Assembly: GCF_036373705.1 (NCBI RefSeq)
Contig: NW_027102664.1
Location: 433,697 to 497,696, forward strand
Direction of reading: 5' to 3'
Length of the DNA stretch: 64,000 bases
Source: Amia ocellicauda
Lineage: Eukaryota; Chordata; Actinopteri; Amiiformes; Amiidae
Shown in pieces: positions 18,984 to 30,000 of this stretch (position 1 is the first letter of the stretch; each line of letters opens with the position of its first letter). The notes under the pieces were generated by a model. It was not told the DNA's origin, did no database searches, and saw nothing but the letters and a program-made list of their open reading frames with translations. The position numbers and the translations under genes are program-made.

Positions 18984-19056
18984 GTTTCCGTAGTGTAGCG
19001 GTTATCACGTTCGCCTAACGCGCAAAAGGTCCCCTGTTTGAAACCGGGCGGATACA
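18984..19056 (+). pseudogene. tRNA-Val(AAC) pseudogene
   Basis: Anticodon AAC, but there are mismatches in anticodon, T and acceptor stems and the B box is altered (TGTTTGAAACC). Confidence 0.7.
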
Positions 19057-19691
19057 GCCTGCTGTGGGCCGGTCCTTTTCGTCCTGCTTGCCCTCGTGGT
19101 TCCCTGGAGGTGGTGGGTGGCTTTTCTTGATTGGAGTGCCCGAAATCGGTGCACCCAGAGCGTCCGTCCGTCGACAGGATGAAATTGTAAATGCTGGTGT
19201 AGCCACTTTTAATTAAAATCTGATGATGATGATGATGATGTTGTTGTTCTTGTTGTTGTTGTTGTTGTTCTTGTTGTTCTTGTTGTCGTCGTGGTCGCCG
19301 TCATTATTATTGTTAAATAAAGCAGTAGTTAGATTTGTTGCTACCGTAAGGTGTAGAAGGCACAATAGCTCTGATAGTCTGGTGGTGAAGGAATACCACC
19401 AGCCGTTTGAACAAGCCATTCAGCATCACCTTGTTGGGCTAAGTGCAGGCACTGTCAGAGCGCAGGGCGTTCTTCCTTTGAAAGAGTTTCCAAAGTGTCC
19501 TGATGTGCCCTTGAGCAATGCAAAATAGGTTAGTGAAAACAGAAACCTTTATCTCACAGGCTGGCCCACGGGAAACGCCTGTGCGCGTTTTACCAGCCTG
19601 CTTCGATGGGAGCCATTCGAAACGCCAGGACGGGTCGGTTTTACCAGCAGTCTCCAACGGGAACCGTTCTAAGCAAGAGGTGACGGTGTCA

Positions 19692-19764
19692 GTTTCCGAA
19701 GTGTAGCGGTTATCACGTTCGCCTAATGCATGAAAGGTCCCCGGTTTGAAATCGGGCGGAAACA
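19692..19764 (+). pseudogene. tRNA-Val-like pseudogene with AAT anticodon
   Basis: The anticodon loop CTAATGC gives AAT (Ile-type). The anticodon stem is disrupted and the T-loop/B box altered. The duplicate at 21662 retains AAC, so this is one further substitution. Confidence 0.65.
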
Positions 19765-20339
19765 GCCTGCTGTGGGCCGGCCTTTTTCGTCCTGCTTGCC
19801 CTCGTGGTTCCCCGGAGGCGGTAGGTGGCTTTTCTTCATTGGAGTGCCCGAAATTGGTGCACTCAGAGCGTCCGTCCGTCGACAGGTTGAAATTGTAAAC
19901 GCTGGTGTAGCCACATTTTATTAAAATCTGATGATGATGATGATGATGTTGTTGTTGTTGTTCTTGTTGTTGTTCGTGTTGTCATCGTGGTCGCCGTCAT
20001 TATTATTGTTAAAGTAAAGCAGTAGTTAGATTTGTTGCTACCGTAAGGTGTAGAAGGCACAATAGCTCTGTGATTGTCTGATGGTGGCACAAGACGAGCA
20101 GCAGCTGTATGAACAAGCCATTGAGCATCACCTTGTTGGGGTAAGTGTAAGTCTTGTCATAGCTCAGGGCATTCTTCCTTTGAAAGAGTTTCCAAAGTGT
20201 CCTGATGTGCCCTTGAGCAATGCAATATAGGTCAGTGAAAATAGAAACCTTTATCTCACAGGCAGGCCCACGGGAAACGCCTGTGCGCGTTTTACCAGCC
20301 TGCTTCGATGGGAGCCATTCGAAACGCCAGGACGGGTCA

Positions 20340-20412
20340 GTTTCTGTAGTGTAATGGCTATCACGTTCGCATCCCACGCGAAAGGTCCCCGGTTTGAAAC
20401 CGGGCGGGAACA
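20340..20412 (+). tRNA. tRNA-Val-like gene with CCC anticodon, second copy
   Basis: Identical to 18370-18442, and part of the 1970-bp duplication. Confidence 0.6.
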
Positions 20413-20953
20413 ACCTGCGGTGCAGGCGTGCCAGTGCCGTGTTACCCGTCCCCATCTCTCTGCCCCAAGGCTGGCCGTCGTTTTCTCTTCCTCGGAGTGG
20501 CAAGAAATCCTGACCTTTAGAACAAACGATTGCAGAAGGGTAGCTTTGCGAGGCACTGGAACTGACACTTTTAAAATCGATACATGTTGTTGCTGTTACA
20601 ATACGACCGTAGCAGGATCGGCGACATTGCTGTTACTCTTATGTAGTTGAAGGCGCAGTATAGCTCTGATAGTCTGGTGGTGACGGAAGACCACCAGCCG
20701 TTTGAACAAGCCATTCAGCATCACCTTGTTGGGCTAAGTGCAGGCACTGTCTGAGCGCAGGGCGTCCTGCCTTTGAATGAGTTTCCGAAGTGTCCTGATG
20801 TGCCCTTTTGCAATGCCAAACAGGTCAGTGAAAACGGCATCCTTTCGCGGCACTACAGACGCCATCTCACAGCCTAGCCGACCTGAAACGCCTGAGCCCG
20901 TTTTACCAGCAGGCTCCAACGGTAACCGTTCGAAGCAAGAGGCCACAGTGTCA

Positions 20954-21026
20954 GTTTCCGTAGTGTAGCGGTTATCACGTTCGCCTAACGCGCAAAAGGT
21001 CCCCTGTTTGAAACCGGGCGGATACA
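20954..21026 (+). pseudogene. tRNA-Val(AAC) pseudogene, second copy
   Basis: Identical to 18984-19056, with the same stem mismatches. Confidence 0.7.
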
Positions 21027-21661
21027 GCCTGCTGTGGGCCAGTCCTTTTCGTCCTGCTTGCCCTCGTGGTTCCCTGGAGGTGGTGGGTGGCTTTTCTTGA
21101 TTGGAGTGCCCGAAATCGGTGCACCCAGAGCGTCCGTCCGTCGACAGGATGAAATTGTAAATGCTGGTGTAGCCACTTTTAATTAAAATCTGATGATGAT
21201 GATGATGATGTTGTTGTTCTTGTTGTTGTTGTTGTTGTTCTTGTTGTTCTTGTTGTCGTCGTGGTCGCCGTCATTATTATTGTTAAATAAAGCAGTAGTT
21301 AGATTTGTTGCTACCGTAAGGTGTAGAAGGCACAATAGCTCTGATAGTCTGGTGGTGAAGGAATACCACCAGCCGTTTGAACAAGCCATTCAGCATCACC
21401 TTGTTGGGCTAAGTGCAGGCACTGTCAGAGCGCAGGGCGTTCTTCCTTTGAAAGAGTTTCCAAAGTGTCCTGATGTGCCCTTGAGCAATGCAAAATAGGT
21501 TAGTGAAAACAGAAACCTTTATCTCACAGGCTGGCCCACGGGAAACGCCTGTGCGCGTTTTACCAGCCTGCTTCGATGGGAGCCATTCGAAACGCCAGGA
21601 CGGGTCGGTTTTACCAGCAGTCTCCAACGGGAACCGTTCTAAGCAAGAGGTGACGGTGTCA

Positions 21662-21734
21662 GTTTCCGAAGTGTAGCGGTTATCACGTTCGCCTAACGCA
21701 TGAAAGGTCCCCGGTTTGAAATCGGGCGGAAACA
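21662..21734 (+). pseudogene. tRNA-Val(AAC) pseudogene
   Basis: Duplicate of 19692-19764 but with AAC. Anticodon stem and T-loop are still degenerate. Confidence 0.65.
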
Positions 21735-22309
21735 GCCTGCTGTGGGCCGGCCTTTTTCGTCCTGCTTGCCCTCGTGGTTCCCCGGAGGCGGTAGGTGGCT
21801 TTTCTTCATTGGAGTGCCCGAAATTGGTGCACTCAGAGCGTCCGTCCGTCGACAGGTTGAAATTGTAAACGCTGGTGTAGCCACATTTTATTAAAATCTG
21901 ATGATGATGATGATGATGTTGTTGTTGTTGTTCTTGTTGTTGTTCGTGTTGTCATCGTGGTCGCCGTCATTATTATTGTTAAAGTAAAGCAGTAGTTAGA
22001 TTTGTTGCTACCGTAAGGTGTAGAAGGCACAATAGCTCTGTGATTGTCTGATGGTGGCACAAGACGAGCAGCAGCTGTATGAACAAGCCATTGAGCATCA
22101 CCTTGTTGGGGTAAGTGTAAGTCTTGTCATAGCTCAGGGCATTCTTCCTTTGAAAGAGTTTCCAAAGTGTCCTGATGTGCCCTTGAGCAATGCAATATAG
22201 GTCAGTGAAAATAGAAACCTTTATCTCACAGGCAGGCCCACGGGAAACGCCTGTGCGCGTTTTACCAGCCTGCTTCGATGGGAGCCATTCGAAACCCCAG
22301 GACGGGTTG

Positions 22310-22382
22310 GTTTCAGTAGTGTAGTGGCTATCATGTTCGCCTCACACGCGAAAAGTCCCTGGTTCGAAACTGGGCGGAAACA
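22310..22382 (+). tRNA. tRNA-Val(CAC), weakened acceptor stem
   Basis: Anticodon CAC and intact T-loop TTCGAAA. One A-G mismatch in the acceptor stem. Confidence 0.7.
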
Positions 22383-23259
22383 ACCCGCGGTGTACGCGTG
22401 CCAGTGCCGTGTTACCCGTCCTCATCTCTCTGCTCCATGGCCGGCCGTCGTTTTCTCTTCCTCGGAGTGGCAAGAAATCCTGACGTTGAGAACAAATGAT
22501 CGCAGAAGGGTAGCTTTGCGAGGCGCTGGAACTGACACTTTTAAAATCGATACATGTTGTTGCTGTTACAATACGACCGTAGCAGGATCGGCGACATTGC
22601 TGTTACTCTTATGTAGTTGAAGGCGCAAAATAGCTCTGATAGTCTGATGGTGACGGAAGACCACCAGCCGTTTGAACAAGCCATTCAGCATCACCTTGTT
22701 GGGCTAAGTGCAGGCACTGTCTGATCGCAGGGCGTCCTGCCTTTGAAAGAGTTTCCGAAGTGTCCCGAAATCTGTGCACTCAGAGCGTCCGTCCGTCGAC
22801 AGGTTGAAATTGTAAACGCTGGTGTAGCCACTTTTAATTAAAATCTGATGATGATGTTGTTGTTGTTGTTGTTGTTCTTGTTTTTCTTGTTGTTCTTGTT
22901 GTCGTCGTGGTCGCCGTCATTATTATTGTTAAAGTAAAGCAGTAGTTAGATTTGTAGCTACCGTAAGGTGTAGAAGGCACAATAGCTCTGTGATTGTCTG
23001 ATGGTGGCACAAGACGAGCAGCAGCTGTTTGAACAAGCCAGTGAGCATCACCTTGTTGGGGTAAGTGTAAGTCTTGTCATAGCTCAGGGCGTTCATCCTT
23101 TGAAAGAGTTTCCAAAGTGTCCTGATGTGTCCTTGAGCAATGCAAAATAGGTCAGTGAAAATAGAAACCTTTATCTCACAGGCTGGCCCACGGGAAACGC
23201 CTGTGCGCGTTTTACCAGCCGGCTTCGATGGGAGCCATTCTAAACACCAGGGCAGGTCG

Positions 23260-23332
23260 GTTTCCGTAGTGTAGTGGCTATCACGTTCGCCTCACACGCG
23301 AAAGGTCCCTGGTTCGAAACCGGGCAGAAACA
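23260..23332 (+). tRNA. tRNA-Val(CAC)
   Basis: Anticodon CAC and intact A and B boxes. One acceptor mismatch (A67 opposite C6). Confidence 0.75.
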
Positions 23333-23549
23333 ACCCGCGGTGCACGCGTGCTAGTGCCTTGTTATCTGTCCCTGTAACGTGGCCGGCCATCGTTTTCTCT
23401 TCCTCGGAGTGTCAAGAAATCCTGACCTTGAGAACAAACGATCACAGAAGGGTAGCTTTGCGAGGCGCTGGAACTGACAGTTTTAAAATCGATACATGTT
23501 GTTGCTGTTACAATACGACCGTAGCAGGATCGGCGACATTGCTGTTACT

Positions 23550-23555
23550 CTTATG
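23550..23555. repeat. Target site CTTATG flanking copy B's left end
   Basis: It immediately precedes the AG that begins the element. The upstream flank equals the left half of the empty array site. Confidence 0.88.
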
Positions 23556-23740
23556 AGTAGATGGTAGGGTTTTATGGGCGCGGCCTATTTTGTTATGACG
23601 TATGCCCTAAGCTTATTAATATTCCTACGTCGTAATTGGGGGGCGTGATTTTAGGTAGAGTTATTTCCTTAATTATTCCTACGTCATATCCGTCAGAAAG
23701 TGTACACCCATAAAACCCTGAACAACAAGGCCGCCCATAA
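23556..23740 (+). repeat. Left terminal inverted repeat, copy B (185 bp)
   Basis: Begins AG. It pairs with 15630-15814 and 55373-55557. TGACGTA-type motifs are at 23596-23602, 23626-23632 (reverse, degenerate) and 23680-23686 (reverse). Confidence 0.9.
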
Positions 23741-23859
23741 CCTGTTGTTCTTGTTGTTCTTGTTGGTCAACTGTAGAGTGTGAATGGGTCGGCTCTTCCT
23801 GTAGTGTTTGGGGGTCTTTTTTAAATATACATGTAATGGTTTAGTAAATCTAAACCGTT

Positions 23860-24075
23860 ATAAGATCAACAAGTTCTGTTGTCTGTAATGGTCCCAGGTC
23901 TTAACAATGCCAGTTTTGAATAGTGCGTTTATCATATTCACACTGTCTCTGTCTGTCTCTCTCTCTCTCTCGCCCAATCATTTTATAAGATCAACAAGTT
24001 CTGTTGTCTGTTATGATCCCAGGTCCTAACAATGCCTGTTTTGCATAGGGTACTTATGTTATCCACACTGTATCT
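23860..24075 (+). repeat. Subterminal imperfect direct repeat pair
   Basis: Two copies share TAAGATCAACAAGTTCTGTT and following sequence, separated by a CT-rich microsatellite. They lie near the left end, in a part of the element present only in copy B in this window. Confidence 0.65.
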
Positions 24076-24918
24076 GGCTCTGTCTCTCCCCTCAAATTTA
24101 ATTAAAAATAAAATTAAAAAAGAGGGTGTGTGTGTGGGTGTTTGTGTGTATAGGTTAATTGTTTTTGTAAAAAAAAAAAAAAAAAAAGCTGTGGTTATAT
24201 TTTATCTCTCACATAATGTGTTCAGTCGTTTTACTTAAATACATTCTAGGGTCTTAAAGCTCATAAGAGTTAGACTTAAGATAAGGATATGCTTTTAAGG
24301 TATTTTAGCAGTCTCAATCCCTGATGATAAGGAATCGTTTAAAAAATAAAATGCTAAATAGATCACAACACTCAAGGCTAAATCACTCACACCATGGGGG
24401 GCGGGGGTGGGCTCAGACAACAGTAGGTATGGCGTGTGGTATCAAAACATTCAGAATACTTTTAACCTATATAATTTATAAGCTTTGTAAAATAAACCCA
24501 AATATCTCTTTTGCGGGGATAAACGCTGTTCTGAGTAGTTTGTGACTTGTTTAATACCAAACAAAGCATCGCTATTAAAAAAAAAAAAAAAAATCACTCT
24601 AAAAGCGCTAGTTATTTTAGATCTTTATAGTTATTTTCTTGGCTCAGGTTGTTTTTTAGCGCTTATAAAGGCCTGAAATATTCTTAGTGGTTTGTTGACT
24701 ATAGGTCTTGATGCTTAAAAATGTTTTTTTGAGAGACCTAAAGGTTCTAATAAAAGTTTAGAGTAGAGAGGAAGAGATCGTCTCCATCTTGGTTTCTATT
24801 TGAAATTTGATGCAGTGTCATTTTATTGGTTGGTTTTGATATGTTAATTGGTAACAGGGCGGCACAAAGGCCAGACCAGAACAATGCCTTACAAGCAGAT
24901 CCGGCATGTGGCCATCAG

Positions 24919-24926
24919 TATAAGTA
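24919..24926 (+). promoter_or_regulatory. TATA-like box of the spliced gene, copy B
   Basis: TATAAGTA, 66 bp upstream of the ATG at 24992. Confidence 0.45.
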
Positions 24927-24991
24927 TGAAGGTCTGGTCTTCAGCTCGACAGACTCATACTGACCTTTCGATTTAAGACTAAAGATCAACA

Positions 24992-27015
24992 ATGTCCGGA
25001 AACAACATCAGCGACTTCGATTTAAACGAGTTTTTAGGCAAGTCTTCAGATTCTTTTCATTGACTCAGAGCGTGTTGTGTGCATGTATTGTAAATAAGGC
25101 TATAACATCTGTTTTAAGTTCTGTAAAATTATTTTTCAGCCAGTCAACAGGAGTTAATTCCAAACGCTGAGGAGATCATCTGGAACAACGACGGTAAGAT
25201 TTTTGTGTTTGCGCTCATGGGTTCTTATGTATGGGTGTGTGTGGTTTTGAAGCGGCTCATTAGAGTTATGAAAACGTTTTAATATATATTAATGCCGGTC
25301 TCTTTAATTACACAGAAACTATCGAAAGGCCTGTGATTAATGTCTCGACCAAGAGAAGTGGTTGTCCCTAGACAGGCTGTCTGCCGACCGGGTAAGAACT
25401 AAACCCCTGTTTGTTTGTATAACGTTTCTGTAAGATGTTTGAGTCCAGTTTTGTTAATTTTAAAAAAATTATCCTGTCTAACAGTATTAAGAAACGTGGT
25501 TCGAGACAACGAAAGGCCTTCCACATCGAGGGCTTGTTTCGTTTTACCTTCGAGAACCGTAACCTTTCAAGAATCTGAAAGGCCGTCAGCCCCGGTATCT
25601 GATAGCTGTGAGTATATGTCTGCAGCCTGTAAGAGGTTAAAGCTTTTTATAAAGCGGTGTGGTTAAAGGTTAAACATGTCTCTTACCTTCACAGCGGTGC
25701 AAAAAGCTAAACCAGCCGAAAAACATAAGAAACGATTATTCTGTGGAGGTAAGTAAGATCTTTCAAACTTTAATGTTTTTAAAAGGGCTTTGTTTGCCCG
25801 TTGATGGCTAATATTTAAGCGATGGGTGACCGTTTCCTGTAGGGCGGGGGGTTCTGGGAAAGATCTTTAGAAGTCCGGACAGATCTAGGCTTGTTTCTGG
25901 GGAACGTGTTTAGAAATGACCGATTGCCGTACCGTCTGGTTAGGAAGTAAAGCCGTCCGAAAGGGTTTAGTAAGTTGTTTGGCTTATCTCCCGCTATTAT
26001 ACTTCTGTTTTAAAGTGGTTGTAGGAAAAGGCTTGAAGGTGTTCATTGTATTTAATATTTAAACAGATCGTGAAAACGTTTGTGAAACAGGAAGTCCCGG
26101 GATCAGGAAGCGTTTACACTTGGAAGGTTCGTTTAAAAATGAAATGTTGTTGTGTGTGTGTGTGTTTTATTAACAATATTACAGTTTTTAAAGAAACATT
26201 TAAGAAACAGTTTATTTACAGCGGCTTCTCTGTTTTACATTTATTATCAAGTCCTAATAAATATATTGTCTGTAAATAATAAGGCGTTGTAGTGAATGTC
26301 TAAGGCTATTTTCAAAGGTCTAAAAAAGCTAAAGGTTTTGAATGTGCTGGACATGTTGTTTTAAGTTTGATTTCTGTCGCCGTTTAAAGATGTAAATGTA
26401 ATGTATATTTTTATTCTTCCCAAGACTCTTGGGATAGTCATTCTGTGGATGAGCTATTGAGGACAATTACCCCGTCTAAGTGGGATCAAACATCTTCCCC
26501 GGTGAGATCACCGAGAGGATCCCCCACGGTGGTCTTGGAGACCCCCCAACATCTACTCAGGCCACAGCCTTCTGGGGGTAATTCAACACCCCAGATTCAG
26601 CCCGCCGCATTGTCGGCAGGCATCCAACAACCTCAGGGGTCGCCGTCAGTCAGGGCTGACACACCACCCAACGACGGCCTGGTTTCAACATCGTCCCCCC
26701 AGACCCGTTTCTTGGCTACAGAAACGCGGAACAGTACCCCGCGCTTGGCCAGGGTGTTACCGCAAAGGCCTTCTTGGTCTCCGTCCATGAGTATACGCTC
26801 GCTCCCTGCCTCCTTCGACCGAGATTTACCGGAGCGACCATCCTTTGAAGCTGAGCCAGGCCACCAGCCCCCGGAGCTACTTCCTGAAGGTCGGCATGAG
26901 TTGCTACATACTTAGTTACAAAATCAAAGACTTGTGTTAGTGGGGCAAAACCTGGTGATAGAGAGCCAAAACACCCTTATTAATACCCTTACTAACGAAT
27001 TGTACCGTATTTAAT
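24992..27015 (+). pseudogene. Seven-exon spliced left-end gene, copy B (frameshifted)
   Basis: Exons: 24992-25037, 25140-25193, 25316-~25391, 25485-25607, 25695-25748, 26067-26126 and 26425-27015. The ATG is present. The first donor is GCAAGT, giving a GC-AG intron. An 8-bp deletion in exon 3 near 25347 breaks the frame. Exon 7 has an in-frame 12-bp deletion near 26615 and a TTG to TAG change at 26913-26915. Confidence 0.72.
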
Positions 27016-27080
27016 GTATTAATAGACACAAAACGCCTTACTATTGTGGGTTGTTGGAAAAATAAAAAATAAATTAAAAA

Positions 27081-30000
27081 ATGTCCTGACTTGGTAAAAG
27101 AACTCACAAACTAAAGGATTATGAACATGCTAGGGCCCCAAAAAGACCTTCCCGAGAGAACATCCCCGGCCCTGTTGTGAACTCCTCTGATGTCCCAATG
27201 AACCTGGAACTATTACAAATGATAAATAATTTAAATAACCCCCAATTACCACCGATAGAATGTGAATTAACAGACTTACCGGTGAACCCCGACCTGTTAC
27301 AGATGGTCAATGATCTAAATAACCACCTCCCACCGGTAGCGCTTATAGAGGTTCACCCCCTAGTTCACCCCGATTTGTTTGAAATGGTGGAGGCTTTGGA
27401 GGAGCTACCCCGACCAAATTCTGCCCCTATTATAAATGATTTGAGACAATTAGAACACAGGATGGCGGCAGAAGCAGCCATCACTATAGAGGAGGGTCTT
27501 GACATTAACCGGTTGGATATCTTTGAAGGACTTTTACAGGCTTTAAATGAGCCTCCTCAAAAAGGGGGTTTTGTAGATGTCAGCAGTGGGGGTGTTCGGA
27601 ATGTGGAGGGTTCTGAGACTGATAAGGCTGTGGAGGACATGCTCTGTGAGAATGTAGGGGGTGAAGGCTTTGTTCAAAATGATGATGTGTCCAAGAGTAC
27701 CAGTGATCCCGTGATTATAGATAGACCGGCCTATAACAATTTTGAAATGATTCAGCGTTTTAATTTTGCAGAACTTTTAAATTGTGACAATTATGCAGAA
27801 ATATTTGTCAACATACACGAGGCCTTGCAGAAAATGCTTGAACAGGTTGCTGAAAGGGTCAGACCTCGAGATGTTGTACAGTTAGAACTCAGAGGGGATG
27901 ATTTGTTTAGCAACCTATCTGTAATGCTGAGTGGAGATAATTTAGATGTCTGGCTAAAATCGAAGCGTTATTGCAAAGTAACGCAGCCATCTTAGCTGAT
28001 GAAAGTCTGTCTCTGGTAATGAATGTGGTTCGTAACCCTGAGGGTGGGGCGCTTAGAAGACTGTCGAAATGCTTGAAGAACGACATAATTAGGACCAAGC
28101 TCAGGCAATTAGTGGTGAGTTCCAGTGGGGACAATAAGCTCTGTTTTGCTTACAGTTTAATAAAACTACTCACCCCCGACATGCCTGAACCCCAAGCTCT
28201 GCAAGAGGCTTTAATGCTTCATCAGAGGGCCGGCTTAAACTCTCAACAGATGGTTACCTTTTCAGACATCACCAAGTTTGAGGAGTTGTTGTCTTTAAAA
28301 ATTGTTGTGTGGTACCGTTGTGAGGTAAAGGAAGTATTTGTGAAATTTCAGATACATCCTGAAACCCATACACAGACACTGTTTCTCTTCCTAAGTGATA
28401 GTCATTACTTTGGAATAAAGAGTTTGACGGCTTTTTTGGGTTGTTCGTATGTTTGTCATTGGTGTTATAAGGCCTTCAATGATAAGCTTAAGCACCGCTG
28501 TGACGGTTACTGTAACGTCTGTTTCAATCCGCAATGTCGTAAGGGTTTGGCCCCTACCATCCGATGTAAAGATTGCTTAAGGATTTGTCTCTCAGCGTTC
28601 TGTTTTTCCGAGCATAAGGTACAGAGGGCCGCTGCTGAGGGGGTTAAAAAACGGAGTTATTGTGATCAAACTAAATATTGCCCGCAGTGTTGCCTCCAGT
28701 ACCGTTTTCATGAGGTTAAACCACACAAATGTCTGGAGCCGAGATGCAGGATCTGTAATGCTGATTTAACCCCGGGGTCCGAACACCAGTGCTTTATTCA
28801 GCCGGTTAAAAAGGAGCCGCCGCACAACCGGTATGTCTTTTTTGCTTTTGAATGCCGGCAAGAAAACGGGGTCCACGTTGCTAATTATATACACTGTATT
28901 GACATGTTGGATCGTGAGTGGTCAGCTAGCGGTGAGAGTTGTGTCAGGGATTTCTTTACGCGGTATCGCGGTCCAAAATACCTCAATTACACATTTATTG
29001 CCCACAATGCTAAGGGTTATGATTCTTACATTTTGATGAAGTATCTGGTGGAAAATGGGGTGACCCCAAAAATAATAGCTCAGGGTAGCAAGATCATGTG
29101 TTTCACCGACGAAGCTTTCAACTAACGTTACATAGACTCGTTAAATTTCCTCCCCATGAAATTGAGCGCTTTGCCTAAGGCTCTGGGTTTTGAGGCTCAG
29201 AAGAAAGGTTGGTTCTGCCATTTTTTTAATACTAAGGACACTCAAAATTATCGAGGGTCCTACCCGCCCGCCTCTTATTATGGGGTTGATACTATGATGT
29301 CTCATGAGAGGGAGGAATTCTTTAAATGGTACAATACGGTTAAGGGAGGTGTTTTTGATTTCCGAGAAGAGATGGCCGCTTATTGTAAAAATGATGTGGT
29401 GATCCTTAAAGAAGCCTGTGTGCGTTTCTGCGCCGAGGTTATCAACACATCGGGTCTCGACCCTTTGCAAAGTGTGACCATAGCGTCTCTCTGCATGAAA
29501 ATGTATCGGTCCAATTTCTTGCAGAAAAACACTATAGCGGTCACCACTTCTGACAACTATCGTGCTAGACAAAATAACTTTTCGACTGTCTCCATACAGT
29601 GGCTGGAATACCTGAGTGCCCGGGATAACATCTTCATCAGACATGCTTTAAATCAAGGGGAAGTCAAAATGGGGCCTTACTACTTAGACGGTTTTAGCGA
29701 CGTGTCCGGGCGGCGTACCGCTTATGAGTTTGCAGGTTGTATTTACCATGGCTGTCCTCAGTGCTTCGACCCAAACACCTTTAACCCCGTAACACAAAAA
29801 CTCTGCGGTGATATGTACTATGATTTCCAGGAACGAATTGAAACTTTAAAAAACACCTATGGTTTGAACGTGCTGGTGATTTGGAAACACGAGTGGACGA
29901 CCCTGAAGCAACAGGAAGCGGGGGTACAACGGTTTATGGAAACCTTGGACTTTCCTGAACGTCTAGAGCCCCGGGATGCGTTATTTGGGGGTCGTACCAA

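Larger units (their letters stand above)
18326..22293 (+). repeat. ~1970-bp near-identical tandem duplication within array 1
   Basis: Sequence from about 18326 to 20323 recurs at 20296-22293 with an offset of 1970 bp. Only a couple of substitutions were noticed (for example 19070 against 21040, and 19727 against 21697). Each copy carries three tRNA-like genes. Recent unequal exchange or an assembly duplication. Confidence 0.85.
15821..23549 (+). repeat. tRNA-Val tandem array 1
   Basis: About 7.7 kb of tandem units, each with one tRNA-Val gene or relic and 0.55-0.9 kb of spacer. Two spacer types recur. One begins ACCCGCGGTGCA after the tRNA and runs to the CTTATG site. The other begins GCCTGCTGTGGG and ends in a TGA/TTG-rich microsatellite. 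ORFs in the spacers are frame-variable and judged noncoding. Eleven tRNA-like sequences are listed separately. Confidence 0.9.
23741..24991 (+). other. Left subterminal noncoding region, copy B
   Basis: No gene is seen. It contains TTG/TTC repeats (23742-23765), two imperfect ~100-bp direct repeats (about 23860-23950 and 23984-24075) around a CT microsatellite (~23944-23971), a GT-rich stretch near 24126-24151, an A-run near 24170-24187, and the TATA-like box at 24919-24926. Confidence 0.65.

Noticed and set aside
16131-23332. Maverick preference for inserting near tRNA genes
   Set aside because: All observed junctions can be copies of one insertion, and the site is ~225 bp from the tRNA. 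One event cannot show targeting.
15821-23549. CRISPR array
   Set aside because: Repeats are ~0.6-1 kb units with tRNA genes, not short direct repeats with unique spacers. The context is eukaryotic.
15821-23549. tRNA-derived SINE family instead of tRNA genes
   Set aside because: Several tRNA parts are nearly identical to vertebrate tRNA-Val over the whole cloverleaf, and the units are in tandem, not dispersed with their own target duplications. A SINE-like origin of the spacers is not fully excluded.
15824-23556. Many 60-160-codon ORFs on both strands of the tRNA arrays
   Set aside because: They run across tRNA genes and microsatellites, change length between near-identical units and occur on both strands over the same bases. 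They are open by composition, not coding.
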